From the NCBI GenBank assembly GCA_029718625.1, contig CM056389.1:5441014-5505013 (forward strand): a stretch of DNA of 64,000 nucleotides. Reading direction: 5' to 3'. Within the stretch, counting starts at the first letter, position 1. Each line of letters starts with the position of its first letter. A model generated the notes under the pieces. The model was not told the DNA's origin. It did no database searches and saw nothing but the letters and a program-made list of their open reading frames with translations. The position numbers and the translations under genes are program-made. The stretch is from Synaphobranchus kaupii. Taxonomy: Eukaryota > Chordata > Actinopteri > Anguilliformes > Synaphobranchidae. Below are positions 27,801 to 54,812 of this stretch, in pieces.

Positions 27801-30800
27801 AGCGCTGTGCTTTACCAGGTGTAGATATGATCCTAAGTGCTGTGCTTTACCAGGTATAGATATGATCCTAAGTGCTGTACTTTACCAGGTATAGATATGA
27901 TCCTAAGCGCTGTGCTTTACCGGGTGTAGGTATGATCCTAAGCGCTGTGCTTTACCAGGTATAGATATGATCCTAAGTGCTGTGCTTTACCAGGTATAGA
28001 TATGATCCTAAGTGCTGTGCTTTACCAGGTATAGATATGATCCTAAGTGCTGTGCTTTACCAGGTATAGATATGATCCTAAGTGATGTGCTTTACCAGGT
28101 ATAGATATGATCCTAAGTGCTGTGCTTTACCAGGTATAGATATGATTCTAAGCGCTGTGCTTTACCAGGTATAGATATGATCCTAAGTGCTGTGCTTTAC
28201 CAGGTATAGATATGATCCTAAGTGCTGTGCGTTACCAGGTATAGATATGATTCTAAGTGCTGTACTTTACCAGGTATAGATATGATCCTAAGTGCTGTGC
28301 TTTACCAGGTATAGATATGATCCTAAGCGCTGTGCTTTACCAGGTATAGATATGATCCTAAGTGCTGTGCTTTACCAGGTATAGATATGATGCTAATTGC
28401 TGTACTTTACCAGGTATAGATATGATCCTAAGCAATGTGCTTTACCAGGTATAGATATGATCCTAAGCGCTGTGCTTTACCAGGTATAGATATGATCCTA
28501 AGTGCTGTACTTTACCAGGTATAGATATGATCCTAAGCAATGTGCTTTACCAGGTATAGATATGATCCTAAGCGCTGTGCTTTACCAGGTGTAGATATGA
28601 TCCTAAGTGCTGTGCTTTACCTGGTATAGATATGATCCTAAGCAATGTGCTTTACCACGTATAGATATGATCCTAAGTGCTGTACTTTACCAGGTATAGA
28701 TATGATCCTAAGCGCTGTGCTTTACCAGGTATAGATATGATCCTAAGTGCTGTGCTTTACCAGGTATAGATATGATCCTAAGCGCTGTGCTTTACCAGGT
28801 ATAGATATGATCCTAAGTGCTGTGCTTTACCAGGTATAGATATGATCCTAAGTGCTGTACTTTACCAGGTATAGATATGATCCTAAGCAATGTGCTTTAC
28901 CAGGTATAGATATGATCCTAAGCAATGTGCTTTACCAGGTATAGATATGATCCTAAGTGCTGTGCTTTACCAGGTATAGATATGATCCTAAGTGCTGTGC
29001 TTTACCAGGTATAGATATGATCCTAAGTGATGTGCTTTACCAGGTATAGATATGATCCTAAGTGCTGTGCTTTACCAGGTATAGATATGATCCTAAGTGC
29101 TGTGCTTTACCAGGTATAGATATGATCCTAAGTGCTGTGCTTTACCAGGTATAGATATGATCCTAAGTGCTGTGCTTTACCAGGTATAGATATGATCCTA
29201 AGCGCTGTGCTTTACCAGGTGTAGATATGATCCTAAGCGCTGTGCTTCACCAGGTATAGATATGATCCTAAGCGCTGTGGTTTATCAGGTATAGATATGA
29301 TCCTAAGCGCTGTGGTTTATCAGGTATAGATATGATCCTAAGTGCTGTGCTTTACCAGGTATAGATATGATCCTAAGTGCTGTGCTTTACCAGGTATAGA
29401 TTTGATCCTAAGCGCTGTGGTTTATCAGGTATAGATATGATCCTAAGCGCTGTGTTTTATCAGGTATAGATATGATCCTAAGTGCTGTGCTTTACCAGGT
29501 ATAGATATGATCCTAAGTGCTGTGCTTTACCAGGTATAGATATGATCCTAAGCGCTGTGCTTCACCAGGTATAGATATGATCCTACGCGCTGTGGTTTAT
29601 CAGGTATAGATATGATCCTAAGCGCAGTGGTTTATCAGGTATAGATATGATCCTAAGCGCTGTGCTTTACCAGGTATAGATATGATCCTAAGTGCTGTGT
29701 GCTTTACCATGTATAGATATGATCCTAAGTGCTGTGCTTTACCAGGTATAGATATGATCCTAAGTGCTGTGCTTTACCAGGTATAGATATGATCCTAAGT
29801 GCTGTGCTTTACCAGGTATAGATATGATCCTAAGTGCTGTGTGCTTTACCATGTATAGATATGATCCTAAGTGCTGTGCTTTACCAGGTATAGATATGAT
29901 TCTAAGTGCTGTACTTTACCAGGTATAGATATGATCCTAAGTGCTGTGCTTTACCAGGTATAGATATGATCCTAAGTGCTGTGCTTTACCAGGTATAGAT
30001 ATGATCCTAAGCGCTGTGCTTTACCAGGTATAGATATGATCCTAAGTGCTGTGCTTTACCAGGTATAGATATGATCCTAAGTGCTGTGCTTTACCAGGTA
30101 TAGATATGATCCTAAGTGCTGTGCTTTACCAGGTATAGATATGATCCTAAGTGCTGTGCTTTACCAGGTATAGATATGATCCTAAGTGCTGTGCTTTACC
30201 AGGTATAGATATGATCCTAAGTGCTGTGCTTTACCAGGTATAGATATGATCCTAAGTGCTGTGCTTTACCAGGTATAGATATGATCCTAAGTGCTGTGCT
30301 TTACCAGGTATAGATATGATCCTAAGTGCTGTACTTTACCAGGTATAGATATGATCCTAAGCGCTGTGCTTTACCAGGTATAGATATGATCCTAAGTGCT
30401 GTACTTTACCAGGTATAGATATGATCCTAAGTGCTGTGCTTTACCAGGTATAGATATGATCCTAAGTGCTGTGCTTTACCAGGTATAGATATGATCCTAA
30501 GTGCTGTGCTTTACCAGGTATAGATATGTTCCTAAGTGCTGTACTTTACCAGGTATAGATATGAGCCTAAGCGCTGTGCTTTACCAGGTATAGATATGAT
30601 CCTAAGTGCTGTGCTTTACCAGGTATAGATATGATCCTAAGCGCTGTGCTTTACCAGGTATAGATATGATCCTAAGTGCTGTGCTTTACCAGGTATAGAT
30701 ATGATCCTAAGTGCTGTGCTTTACCAGGTATATATATGATCCTAAGTGCTGTGCTTTACCAGGTATAGATATGATCCTAAGCGCTGTGCTTTACCAGGTG

Positions 30801-32703
30801 TAGATATGATCCTAAGCGCTGTGCTTCACCAGGTATAGATATGATCCTAAGCGCTGTGGTTTATCAGGTATAGATATGATCCTAAGCGCTGTGGTTTATC
30901 AGGTATAGATATGATCCTAAGTGCTGTGCTTTACCAGGTATAGATATGATCCTAAGTGCTGTGCTTTACCAGGTATAGATATGATCCTAAGCGCTGTGGT
31001 TTATCAGGTATAGATATGATCCTAAGCGCTGTGGTTTATCAGGTATAGATATGATCCTAAGTGCTGTGCTTTACCAGGTATAGATATGATCCTAAGTGCT
31101 GTGCTTTACCAGGTATAGATATGATCCTAAGCGCTGTGCTTCACCAGGTATAGATATGATCTTAAGCGCTGTGGTTTATCAGGTATAGATATGATCCTAA
31201 GCGCTGTGCTTCACCAGGTATAGATATGATCCTAAGCGCTGTGGTTTATCAGGTATAGATATGATCCTAAGCGCTGTGGTTTATCAGGTATAGATATGAT
31301 CCTAAGCGCTGTGCTTTACCAGGTATAGATATGATCCTAAGTGCTGTGCGTTACCAGGTATAGATATGATCCTAAGTGCTGTTCTTTACCAGGTATAGAT
31401 ATGATCCTAAGCGCTGTGCTTTACCAGGTGTAGATATGATCCTAAGTGCTGTGCTTTACCAGGTATAGATATGATCCTAAGCGCTGTGCTTTACCAGGTA
31501 TAGATATGATCCTAAGTGCTGTACTTTACCAGGTATAGATATGATCCTAAGCGCTGTACTTTACCAGGTATAGATATGATCCTAAGCGCTGTGCTTTACC
31601 AGGTGTAGATATGATCCTAAGCGCTGTGCTTTACCAGGTATAGATATGATCCTAAGTGCTGTGCTTTACCAGGTATAGATATGATCCTAAGTGCTGTGCT
31701 TTACCAGGTATAGATATGATCCTAAGTGCTGTGCTTTACCAGGTATAGATATGATCCTAAGTGCTGTGCTTTACCAGGTATAGATATGATCCTAAGCAAT
31801 GTGCTTTACCAGGTATAGATATGATCCTAAGTGCTGTGCTTTACCAGGTATAGATATGATCCTAAGTGCTGTGCTTTACCAGGTATAGATATGATCCTAA
31901 GCGCTGTGGTTTATCAGGTATAGATATGATCCTAAGCGCTGTGGTTTATCAGGTATAGATATGATCCTAAGTGCTGTGCTTTACCAGGTATAGATATGAT
32001 CCTAAGCGCTGTGCTTTACCAGGTATAGATATGATCCTAAGCGCTGTGCTTCACCAGGTATAGATATGATCTTAAGCGCTGTGGTTTATCAGGTATAGAT
32101 ATGATCCTAAGCGCTGTGCTTCACCAGGTATAGATATGATCCTAAGCGCTGTGGTTTATCAGGTATAGATATGATCCTAAGCGCTGTGGTTTATCAGGTA
32201 TAGATATGATCCTAAGCGCTGTGCTTTACCAGGTATAGATATGATCCTAAGTGCTGTGCGTTACCAGGTATAGATATGATCCTAAGTGCTGTGCTTTACC
32301 AGGTATAGATATGATCCTAAGCGCTGTGCTTTACCAGGTGTAGATATGATCCTAAGTGCTGTGCTTTACCAGGTATAGATATGATCCTAAGCGCTGTGCT
32401 TTACCAGGTATAGATATGATCCTAAGTGCTGTACTTTACCAGGTATAGATATGATCCTAAGCGCTGTACTTTACCAGGTATAGATATGATCCTAAGCGCT
32501 GTGCTTTACCAGGTGTAGATATGATCCTAAGCGCTGTGCTTTACCAGGTATAGATATGATCCTAAGTGCTGTGCTTTACCAGGTATAGATATGATCCTAA
32601 GTGCTGTGCTTTACCAGGTATAGATATGATTCTAAGCAATGTGCTTTATCAGGTATAGATATGATCCTAAGCACTGTGCTTTACCAGGTATAGATATGAT
32701 CCT
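9866..32703. repeat. 22.8-kb satellite of a 35-bp unit, about 650 copies
   Basis: One uninterrupted head-to-tail array. The unit carries CTAAGTGCTGTGC, then TTTACCAGGTATAG, then ATATGATC, with a total period of 35 bp. Common variants are AAGCGCTG for AAGTGCTG, GTACTTT for GTGCTTT, AGGTGTAG for AGGTATAG, CATGTATAG, AAGCAATG, and GGTTTATC for GCTTTACC. Eight copies carry a 2-bp insertion (CTGTGTGC, units near 13688, 13835, 18907, 19120, 24931, 25142, 29695 and 29841), giving 37-bp units. Stops in all frames mean no open frame. The edges are sharp: GTGTCTTTAAG on the left and GATCCTGTCTAAG on the right. There are no spacers, so this is not a CRISPR array. It lies downstream of the HADHB 3' end. 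Confidence 0.98.
14200..26200. repeat. Two tandem 6,024-bp higher-order copies within the satellite
   Basis: Rare variants recur at a fixed offset of 6,024 bp: ACCGGGTGTAGG at 15699 and 21723; GATATTATCC at 16971 and 22995; TAAGCACTG at 15051 and 21075; CTGTGTGC at 18907 and 24931. The length equals 172 x 35 + 4, where the extra 4 bp come from two 37-bp units per copy. The boundaries given are approximate because the edge units are consensus copies. Confidence 0.85.
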
Positions 32704-33093
32704 GTCTAAGTGGCGCTTTTACGGAAGTTTCCTTGCATACTGTAAAATGTAAATGTGGACTACGTCAACCTTTGCGTGTTCAACAGTTTGGTGGAGCGGA
32801 ACATTACATTTGATGTCACTTGAGGTCTGTCTGAATAACAAAACCTGAAATCTGTGTCAGAGATGAAGTAGAAACTTACGAGGAACATTAGCTCTCAAAT
32901 CAACACATTCGAGGGCGTGAGAAAATCTGAGTGCAAATAACAGCTTTTGAGTCCAATGGCACTGTTTGTAGTTCATTTCAATAGGAAGTTAAAACGCTGA
33001 TATTAGAGAGTGTTTGAGTATCTGCCGTTTCCCCTCTGGGTATTAAAAAATGAAGACTGCCATAAACGTAACATCTCAACACTGATGCTTCAG
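32704..33093. other. Single-copy flank of the satellite, nothing recognised
   Basis: Non-repetitive DNA to the right of the array. No coding exon, RNA gene or mobile-element end is supported. Confidence 0.5.
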
Positions 33094-33117
33094 TAACCCT
33101 AACCCTAACCCTAACCC
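33094..33117. repeat. Interstitial telomeric repeat (TAACCC)4
   Basis: Four perfect TAACCC hexamers, the vertebrate telomere motif (C-strand). Confidence 0.95.
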
Positions 33118-33434
33118 ATCCAACCTGGCCAGTTGTCTACAGTCTCAGTTCAAATCTTTAAACACGGACCTGCAGCAGAAGACATTATGAATATGACCAG
33201 GACACAGAAGCAAAAAAAGAATATAAAACATCTGAAAGGAACAGCTTAGGAGTAATTATTATGGAAAATAACTTTCAAGTCAAATAAGGTCATCTTTAAA
33301 AAAAAACTCTCTTATAATTATGAAATTAACACCAAAGACAGGCTAATTTATAATTTCAGGGGGTTAAAATTTAAAAAGGACTTAACATAGCTTTTGGTTA
33401 CTTTGGTTCTTTATAAGCAACTATTAATAATAGT

Positions 33435-33542
33435 GATTAAATAGCATCTTTAAGAAATTAAAAAGCTAAATTTGCTTTAACAGTATTTTGATTAAATAGC
33501 ATCTTTAAGAAATTAAAAACGTTAAATTTGCTTTAACAGTAT
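33435..33542. repeat. 55-bp tandem duplication
   Basis: Two copies of a 55-bp segment starting GATTAAATAGCATCTTTAAG, differing by a few bases. The surrounding 33118-33754 is AT-rich with nothing else recognised. Confidence 0.85.
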
Positions 33543-33754
33543 TAAAGTTACAAATGAGCAACAATAATTATTTCTAAAAATACATTTGCTTACATTGTAG
33601 TAAAAAGCATTCAACTCCACACAAGGATGAAGAAATATCAGCCATATTTAATTTATTCAGTTAAATTAAACTTTGATAATCAGTTCTTTCTACTTGTTAC
33701 TGTAATTTACCATGTTAAACTGAAATTCATATTCACAGTATTAAATTAACCTTA

Positions 33755-34484
33755 AAGGAGCTATATGTAACATTGACACCGAGCGTTTAAAATGGGTACT
33801 GCAATCCAAATTCACAATTGGAGAGTTGTCTCCGCCCGCCCCCTCCTCCCCAGACTCGAAGCTCATGCGCGTTGCCAAGTTGAGGACACTGAATGAACAC
33901 GAGCGCAATTTTGAGACGAGCTTATTCTATTTTGACAATGACAAGCGATGACGAGTCCTACACTGTAAGTTGATCAGCTAATGTATACGTTTGCAATTTA
34001 TTTATTGTTTGCAAATTATAAACGAGCTCATGTGGATTTTTTATAACTCTGTCAATGTTAGCTAGATGCATGGCTGGCTATGTTTACGGTCACACAGATA
34101 TAAGCTAACGTTAGTGGTATGTTTAGCTAGTAACTATATACACACATATATATATATATATATTTAAATCTTTAGCTAGCTAGCTAAATGAAAACAATGT
34201 TGAACTTAGCTTAGGCATTCGTAAATTGGCTGTCGGAGTGCCGGAGTACATTTGGTTGTTCGTAATGGGCAGTGGGCGGAGTCAACTTGGAGAATAGTGA
34301 ATCACACAGGCCAAAACAAATACAGACGTTCCGACCCGGAATGGAAATTTCAAAGGAGAACATACTGGCTGTAGCATTGTTGTCGGAGAAGCCAGTATTT
34401 CGACTTAGCATGTTTCCTTAATCTCTGATGACATATCACGGTCATTTTATGATTTAGTACAGTAAATGTTACATATAGCTCCTT
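33755..34484. mobile_element. Non-autonomous DNA transposon-like element with 20-bp TIRs
   Basis: The ends are perfect 20-bp inverted repeats: AAGGAGCTATATGTAACATT on the left and its complement at 34465-34484. The 730-bp body carries no transposase. It includes a GC-rich stretch (33830-33960), a segment ending in GTAAGT that looks like an exon with a splice donor (about 33943-33970), and a (TA)n tract at 34140-34164. No convincing target-site duplication is seen, so the superfamily is open. Confidence 0.7.
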
Positions 34485-35368
34485 CAACAATAAGGCTTCT
34501 CAAAGCTTTCAGAAAAACAGTGAACAACATGAAATGAAGAAGTTTAATTCCACAGTCTTCATAATCATATGAATATGTCATACTCGTAATCATATGGCAT
34601 TTGAACGGTGCTGTTGATCATCATTTTCAAACAGGATACATAAATATGAAACACTTTCATTTCCATTGTTCTATGGTTACTTTCATTTTGTATGTAGATA
34701 AAGAAGAAAAAAAAAAATTTTTTAAACGGCATAAGGTGTTAATATTACGTCATTGTTATGTTAATATTACGTCAGTTTCGACAGTGGACAGAGACCGCGA
34801 CACTGCGTGTAGCCTATGGAGGAAAGTCGTGGAGGCGCCGAGGCGGAGTTTGTGTGTGGGATTGGTTGATGACATTGGACATCTCGGGACAGCGGGGACT
34901 ATTTTAATCATGACGTTTGGCTGTATACATATTGGCATTTTATATGTTTGTTTGTGTGTTGTGGGTCTGCCCCACTGTCTAGGTCTTTTTTGTTGTTGCT
35001 GGTGGCTACAACTGAAGTTCAATTTGGGAAAATAAGTTATTCTATTCTAAAAGGTATTCTATTCTATTCTATAAATGAGTTATTTGTAGCAGTAGTACGA
35101 TTATGAGGTGTAAACTGGCTTTGCTAACAGCGTTACATCTGCAGTTTCTGCATTTATACCATTCAGTATCAGCCGTGTAAACGCCGGTCGCTGAGGAAAA
35201 TCTGAGCTTGTGAAGCTAGGGCACCATTTCTCTACACCGACCAATCGGCAGAGAGGTGATGACTCATCATGTCAGCTGACTGGGCTATTGTACTGGCCCT
35301 TTCATATTACAGCATCAAGGCAATGTGGCGTTACTAGTATTTACAAACAACATCTTTCCCAGAGAACA
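34485..35368. other. Downstream flank of HADHB
   Basis: AT-rich with short (TTCTA)n tracts around 35040-35080. A plus-strand frame at 34601-35035 has no recognisable protein similarity. HADHB transcription (minus strand) may end here. An ATTAAA on the minus strand at 34918-34913 is a possible but weak poly(A) signal. Confidence 0.4.
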
Positions 35369-35652
35369 GGGCCCTGTTCCTCGTAGCTGGCCAACTGTGC
35401 TAGCTGGCTAACTGCGCTAGCTGGCTAACTGCGCTAGCTGGCTAACTGCGCTGAGTAAAACATGGAAGTGTTTTTGCCTCATATGTTCCATATTCGGGGG
35501 GTTTCTGCGTTTTACTCAACACAGTTAGCCGGCTAGCACAGTTAGCCAGCTAGCACAGTTAGCCAGCTAGCACAGTTAGCCGGCTAGCACAGTTAGCCAG
35601 CTAGCACAGTTAGCCAGCTAGCACAGTTAGCCGGCTAGGAGGAACAGGGCCC
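35369..35652. mobile_element. Foldback MITE built from inverted GCTAGCTGGCTAACTG arrays
   Basis: The ends are inverted: GGGCCCTGTTCCTC on the left and GAGGAACAGGGCCC-type sequence on the right. Inside, about four 20-bp units GCTAGCTGGCTAACTGCGCT on the left face seven to eight complementary units (CACAGTTAGCCAGCTAG) on the right across a 60-bp spacer that has its own inverted GAGTAAAAC/GTTTTACTC. The transcript could form a long hairpin. It sits about 100 bp past the HADHB stop codon, so it is probably in the 3' UTR. A related element lies at 41101-41290. Confidence 0.7.
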
Positions 35653-35748
35653 AGAAGAGAAAAAAAAAAAAAACACAGTTCACTTCCTGCTTTGTACTGG
35701 TATGGCTCAGTAGAAGAAAGCCACACCCATAGCCACGCCCATCCTGCC

Positions 35749-51376
<15,628 letters not shown>

Positions 51377-51439
51377 TTTCCCCTGAAAGAGAACAACAAT
51401 GTGGCATTACTCTCCAGCACACAAACATACAGGACTACA

Positions 51440-51545
51440 GTACAATCCTGCTCCTAAATAAGACTTAACATTACAACCCTGCTCCTAAATAAGACTTAAC
51501 ATTACAATCCTGCTCCTAAATAAGACTTAACATTACAATCCTACT
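51440..51545. repeat. 31-bp tandem repeat, about 3.5 copies, HADHB intron 1
   Basis: The unit is TACAATCCTGCTCCTAA followed by ATAAGACTTAACAT. Confidence 0.9.
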
Positions 51546-51643
51546 CAACTGTCAAGTCAAAAGACTTTCTGATCTAGTTCATGCAGTTGTTTTTAGAATC
51601 TTTTTAATGCTACACAGTTCAAATGAAAAACAAAATTGGGATT

Positions 51644-52380
51644 AAAGGGATAGTTCAGAATTTTGGACATAATGTCTCAATTACGACTTACCCATGATGT
51701 AGTTGATTGATGGAAACCATTTTCAGCTAATTCCATGCTGTCCCTTCTTTTGGACATACACACGTCGCTAATGCTAGCACAACTATAAGGTAACCGGTAG
51801 CATCCACTACCAAACACACTTAAACACTCCACAGTGCACCCAAAGCAAATAAAATACGATGACAGTCTATCTGGGTTATTTTGAGTGTTTATACCATCAT
51901 TTTTTAAGTAAAACTATGGTTGAATCCTTTACTTTGTGCTGACCTATATACGGCGGCGGAGCGATACTTTACGTTACCTACTAATGTAGTGCCGGCACTG
52001 GTCGACTATAACAACAAAGAAGAGCAACAAATTGCAATGGCCACGTTCGCTCCGCCGCCGTACTTCCACAGAGAATATAGGTCAGCACAAAGTAAAGGAT
52101 TCAACGATAGTTTGACTTCAAAAATAATGGTATAAACACTCAAAATAACCCCGATAGACTGTTGTCATATTTTATTTGCTTTGGGTGCACTGTGGAGTGT
52201 TTAAGTGCGTTTGGTAGTGGATGCTACCGGTTACCTTAGAGTTGCGCTAGCATTAGCAATGTGTGTATGTCCAAAAGAAGGGACAGCATGGAATTACCTG
52301 AAAATGGTTTCCATCAATCAACTACATCATGGGTAAGTCGTAATTGAGACATTATGTCCAAAATTCTGAACTATCCCTTT
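51644..52380. mobile_element. 737-bp foldback DNA element in HADHB intron 1
   Basis: Starts AAAGGGATAGTTCAGAATTT and ends with its complement AAATTCTGAACTATCCCTTT. The two arms, 51644-51964 and 52048-52380, are inverted copies over more than 300 bp with scattered mismatches and a small insertion in the right arm. An 83-bp loop separates them. No transposase and no clear target-site duplication. Short open frames inside are not genes. Confidence 0.85.
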
Positions 52381-52499
52381 GAGATAATTTCTGCACATTT
52401 TGGCTTGTTTGACCCTCATCGTGATTAGATTTGCAGTTACTCTCAGAGAGGCTGATCTCTACATGGAAAGCACAATGTCTATTTTGAACAAACAATTAT

Positions 52500-52700
52500 A
52501 AGATTAAAGATTTTATTGTCATGTATAACTAGTACACTGGAATGCTTGCTCCCCACTCACTCCCACAGTATAAGCATAAATACAAAACAATATATAAAAA
52601 ATACAACAAATACAAAATAATTTTAAAATCAGTAATAAAGAATACATTTAAAAGCAATAAGTTGGTATAATTTCCATTTCATATCATACAATCATAACTA
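52500..52700. repeat. Dispersed repeat fragment
   Basis: GATTTTATTGTCATGTATAA, GGAATGCTTGCTCCCCACTC and ACTCCCACAGTATAAGCAT match a phrase series frequent in fish retroposon tails. An A-rich stretch follows. Family not assigned. Confidence 0.45.
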
Positions 52701-52793
52701 AAGATCTATTGAATATTAGAAAAGCCTACAGCCAGGTCTAACTGTTGTAGCATGTAGCCTAACCGCTAGAAGGGGAAAGAAATAGGCCGTGAC

Positions 52794-53538
52794 CGAATAT
52801 GATCCCTGCACCCCTTTGAGGGCGCATATCCATATGAAATGCTTATTTGATTAAATCCTTATTTCCGGGGTTTTGTTGAGGGGATTCAGGAGCACACCCA
52901 TCCACAGAACTGTGCACTCATCCAACAATTTCAGGAAGTAAACCGGAAGTAAAAACTACAACTTCTAGTAGAGCGGGACATATTACGAACTACTCTTTTT
53001 ATTTTTTGTTAATTCTATCTTCATTCATAATCTACACCTTGTAACCATATGTAAACTGATTGATAGTCTCAATAAAGAAAATATTACGAACCATTTCCTT
53101 ACTAGATTGGAAAGAGTTTTGCAGGATTTATTTTGCACACTGCTTGCAAAGTGAGGGGAGAGGCCACATAGTAGACAGGGGTCTGAGTGGACAGGGGGCA
53201 GGGGGCAGGGGGCAGGGAACTGGGGGTGCGTCCCAATATTCTTCACTCCACACCTCCCTTCCTCCACTCCCCGACTACCACTACTCTCCTACCCGGAAAT
53301 ATGCAAAACTGCCTGAACGTTTTGAGTACAAGTATTTGCATGTACAGTATCCAATGTACATGACATTGCGGTTTGCGTCGAGACATTAATTAATATGTAA
53401 GCATTAATACGTAATTAAGATGTAATCAGCGACATTGGATTAAAACACAAAGATCCGCTTCCGGGGAACGGAGTAGAGGAGTGGAGGAGGAAAGGTTGCA
53501 TTTTTCGACTATTGGGACGCACCCAGGGATCATATTCG
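52794..53538. mobile_element. Nested foldback element in HADHB intron 1
   Basis: The outer inverted pair is CGAATATGATCCCTG at 52794-52808 and its exact complement at 53524-53538. Inside, a second pair, GGGTGCGTCCCAATA at 53224-53238 and TATTGGGACGCACCC at 53510-53524, bounds a 301-bp MITE-like unit whose next bases (CCTTCCTCCACTCC and GGAGTGGAGGAGG) are also inverted. A GGGGGCA triplet repeat lies near 53198-53220. No transposase. Confidence 0.65.
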
Positions 53539-54450
53539 ATCGTCTCCCAGTCAATATGACGTCACTGACCGAGGGCTTTACACTGTCTATTCAAATACAT
53601 CGTTTCAATATCAATAAAATATTGCCCCTTTTTATGAAAACTAGTGAAATAAATGTAGCTTGTTTTAAGGGGTCAAACGCAAAAAACATGACACTACCCA
53701 AAATTATTTTATTCTTAATTATGTATTTCACTAAACACTGTTATCATACGTTCTCAGTCTGAACCATGCATATTATAATTATTGCACTTAATAACGGTTT
53801 CACTCCAAAAGTTTGCGTTCCAAAAACATTTTTAAGGTGCATTTTTGCAGTATAAAAACGCGGAGTGAGTTGGGGGAGGAGGGCACGTCTCTCTTTCTTT
53901 GACCCTTCACCTACTTCTTCCAATCCTGACTAACAAGGGCAACGACTGTAATGTATTAAGCATTAAATAGTCTATGTTGGCAGCTTTAACTAAAGCTGGA
54001 AATATTAAATGTGCCGTCAACACAAGCAGCTCGTGAATTATGCGCATAAATACAATAATAAATTCCAACATATGTTCATACTATGCGATTAAGACCTGAA
54101 TTTCATGCAAGCACCCATTCAGCAATTCAGACACTGGTGCGTCCAAATAAATGAGCTAAAATGATTAGCCAGCCAGCCTGATTATAGCTCTAGATTGCGT
54201 TAAGATAAAGCAGCACTTCAAACAACGCGGTTAACCAACATTACCGACTAAAACGTCATGTAACGTTAGCATAACGCATATAAAGAACAGATGCATTGCG
54301 TGCTCAGATTAGCAAGGGTGGCAGCTAGCAGTGCATTAGCACATATTAAGCAATAATTAATACCTGGTTATATACACCTAAGAAATGATCCTAGCAGTTT
54401 GATAATTGTCTCGGGACCTCTTACGTCTTCACTGATACTGTAAATAAACA
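53539..54450. other. HADHB intron 1, promoter-proximal part
   Basis: Ordinary AT-rich sequence. No exon, RNA gene or element that I can support. Confidence 0.5.
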
Positions 54451-54457
54451 GTCTCAC

Positions 54458-54545
54458 CTGTTCTTTTATAACTCTAAGCGAAGACTTCAACCAGCTCCCA
54501 AACTTCCAGCTCCAAAAACTACCACACAACAGAGCTGCCGTATTC
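54458..54545 (-). other. HADHB: Probable HADHB exon 1 (5' UTR)
   Basis: Exon 2 has a good acceptor 6 nt upstream of its ATG, so an upstream non-coding exon is needed. The best candidate ends AAGAACAG at a GTGAGAC donor (54457-54456). The right boundary is a guess. In other vertebrates the HADHB first exon is likewise close to HADHA. Confidence 0.45.
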
Positions 54546-54812
54546 TAAAGACCCCAACACATGTGGCTGGCTAACATTATGCCTGTCTTTAAACTTTAAA
54601 ACTTTTATAAATCTAATAGTTCGTAAACATTTACTACATGTAATAGCTACATTTTATACATATAACCGTATATGAGAAATATATTTATCATATTTTCTGA
54701 TTCTGAAATATTGTTGTCCTGTTTCCTTTAAGGCTGATTTCCGGGTATCCTAGGAGACATAAAGGTCCTCATCCCGGTTTTGCATGCTTTCATTGTAACC
54801 GCTGTGTGTAAG
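54546..54812. promoter_or_regulatory. Probable shared HADHB/HADHA bidirectional promoter
   Basis: The interval between two divergent first exons. On the right it holds an ETS-like site (TTTCCGGG near 54739), a nuclear-receptor half-site (AAAGGTCC near 54760), CCCGGTT near 54774, and TAAGATGGCTGC over the HADHA ATG. The last closely resembles the YY1/TISU element used by many mitochondrial-protein genes. Function is inferred from layout. Confidence 0.6.

Noticed and set aside
9866..32703. CRISPR-like array
   Set aside because: Repeats are contiguous with no unique spacers, in an animal genome.
34601..35035. 144-codon plus-strand frame
   Set aside because: No recognisable protein, no splice context or repeats explaining it; likely chance in the HADHB downstream flank.
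51920..52135. 71-codon frame in HADHB intron 1
   Set aside because: Lies across the loop and right arm of the 737-bp foldback element; no transposase similarity.
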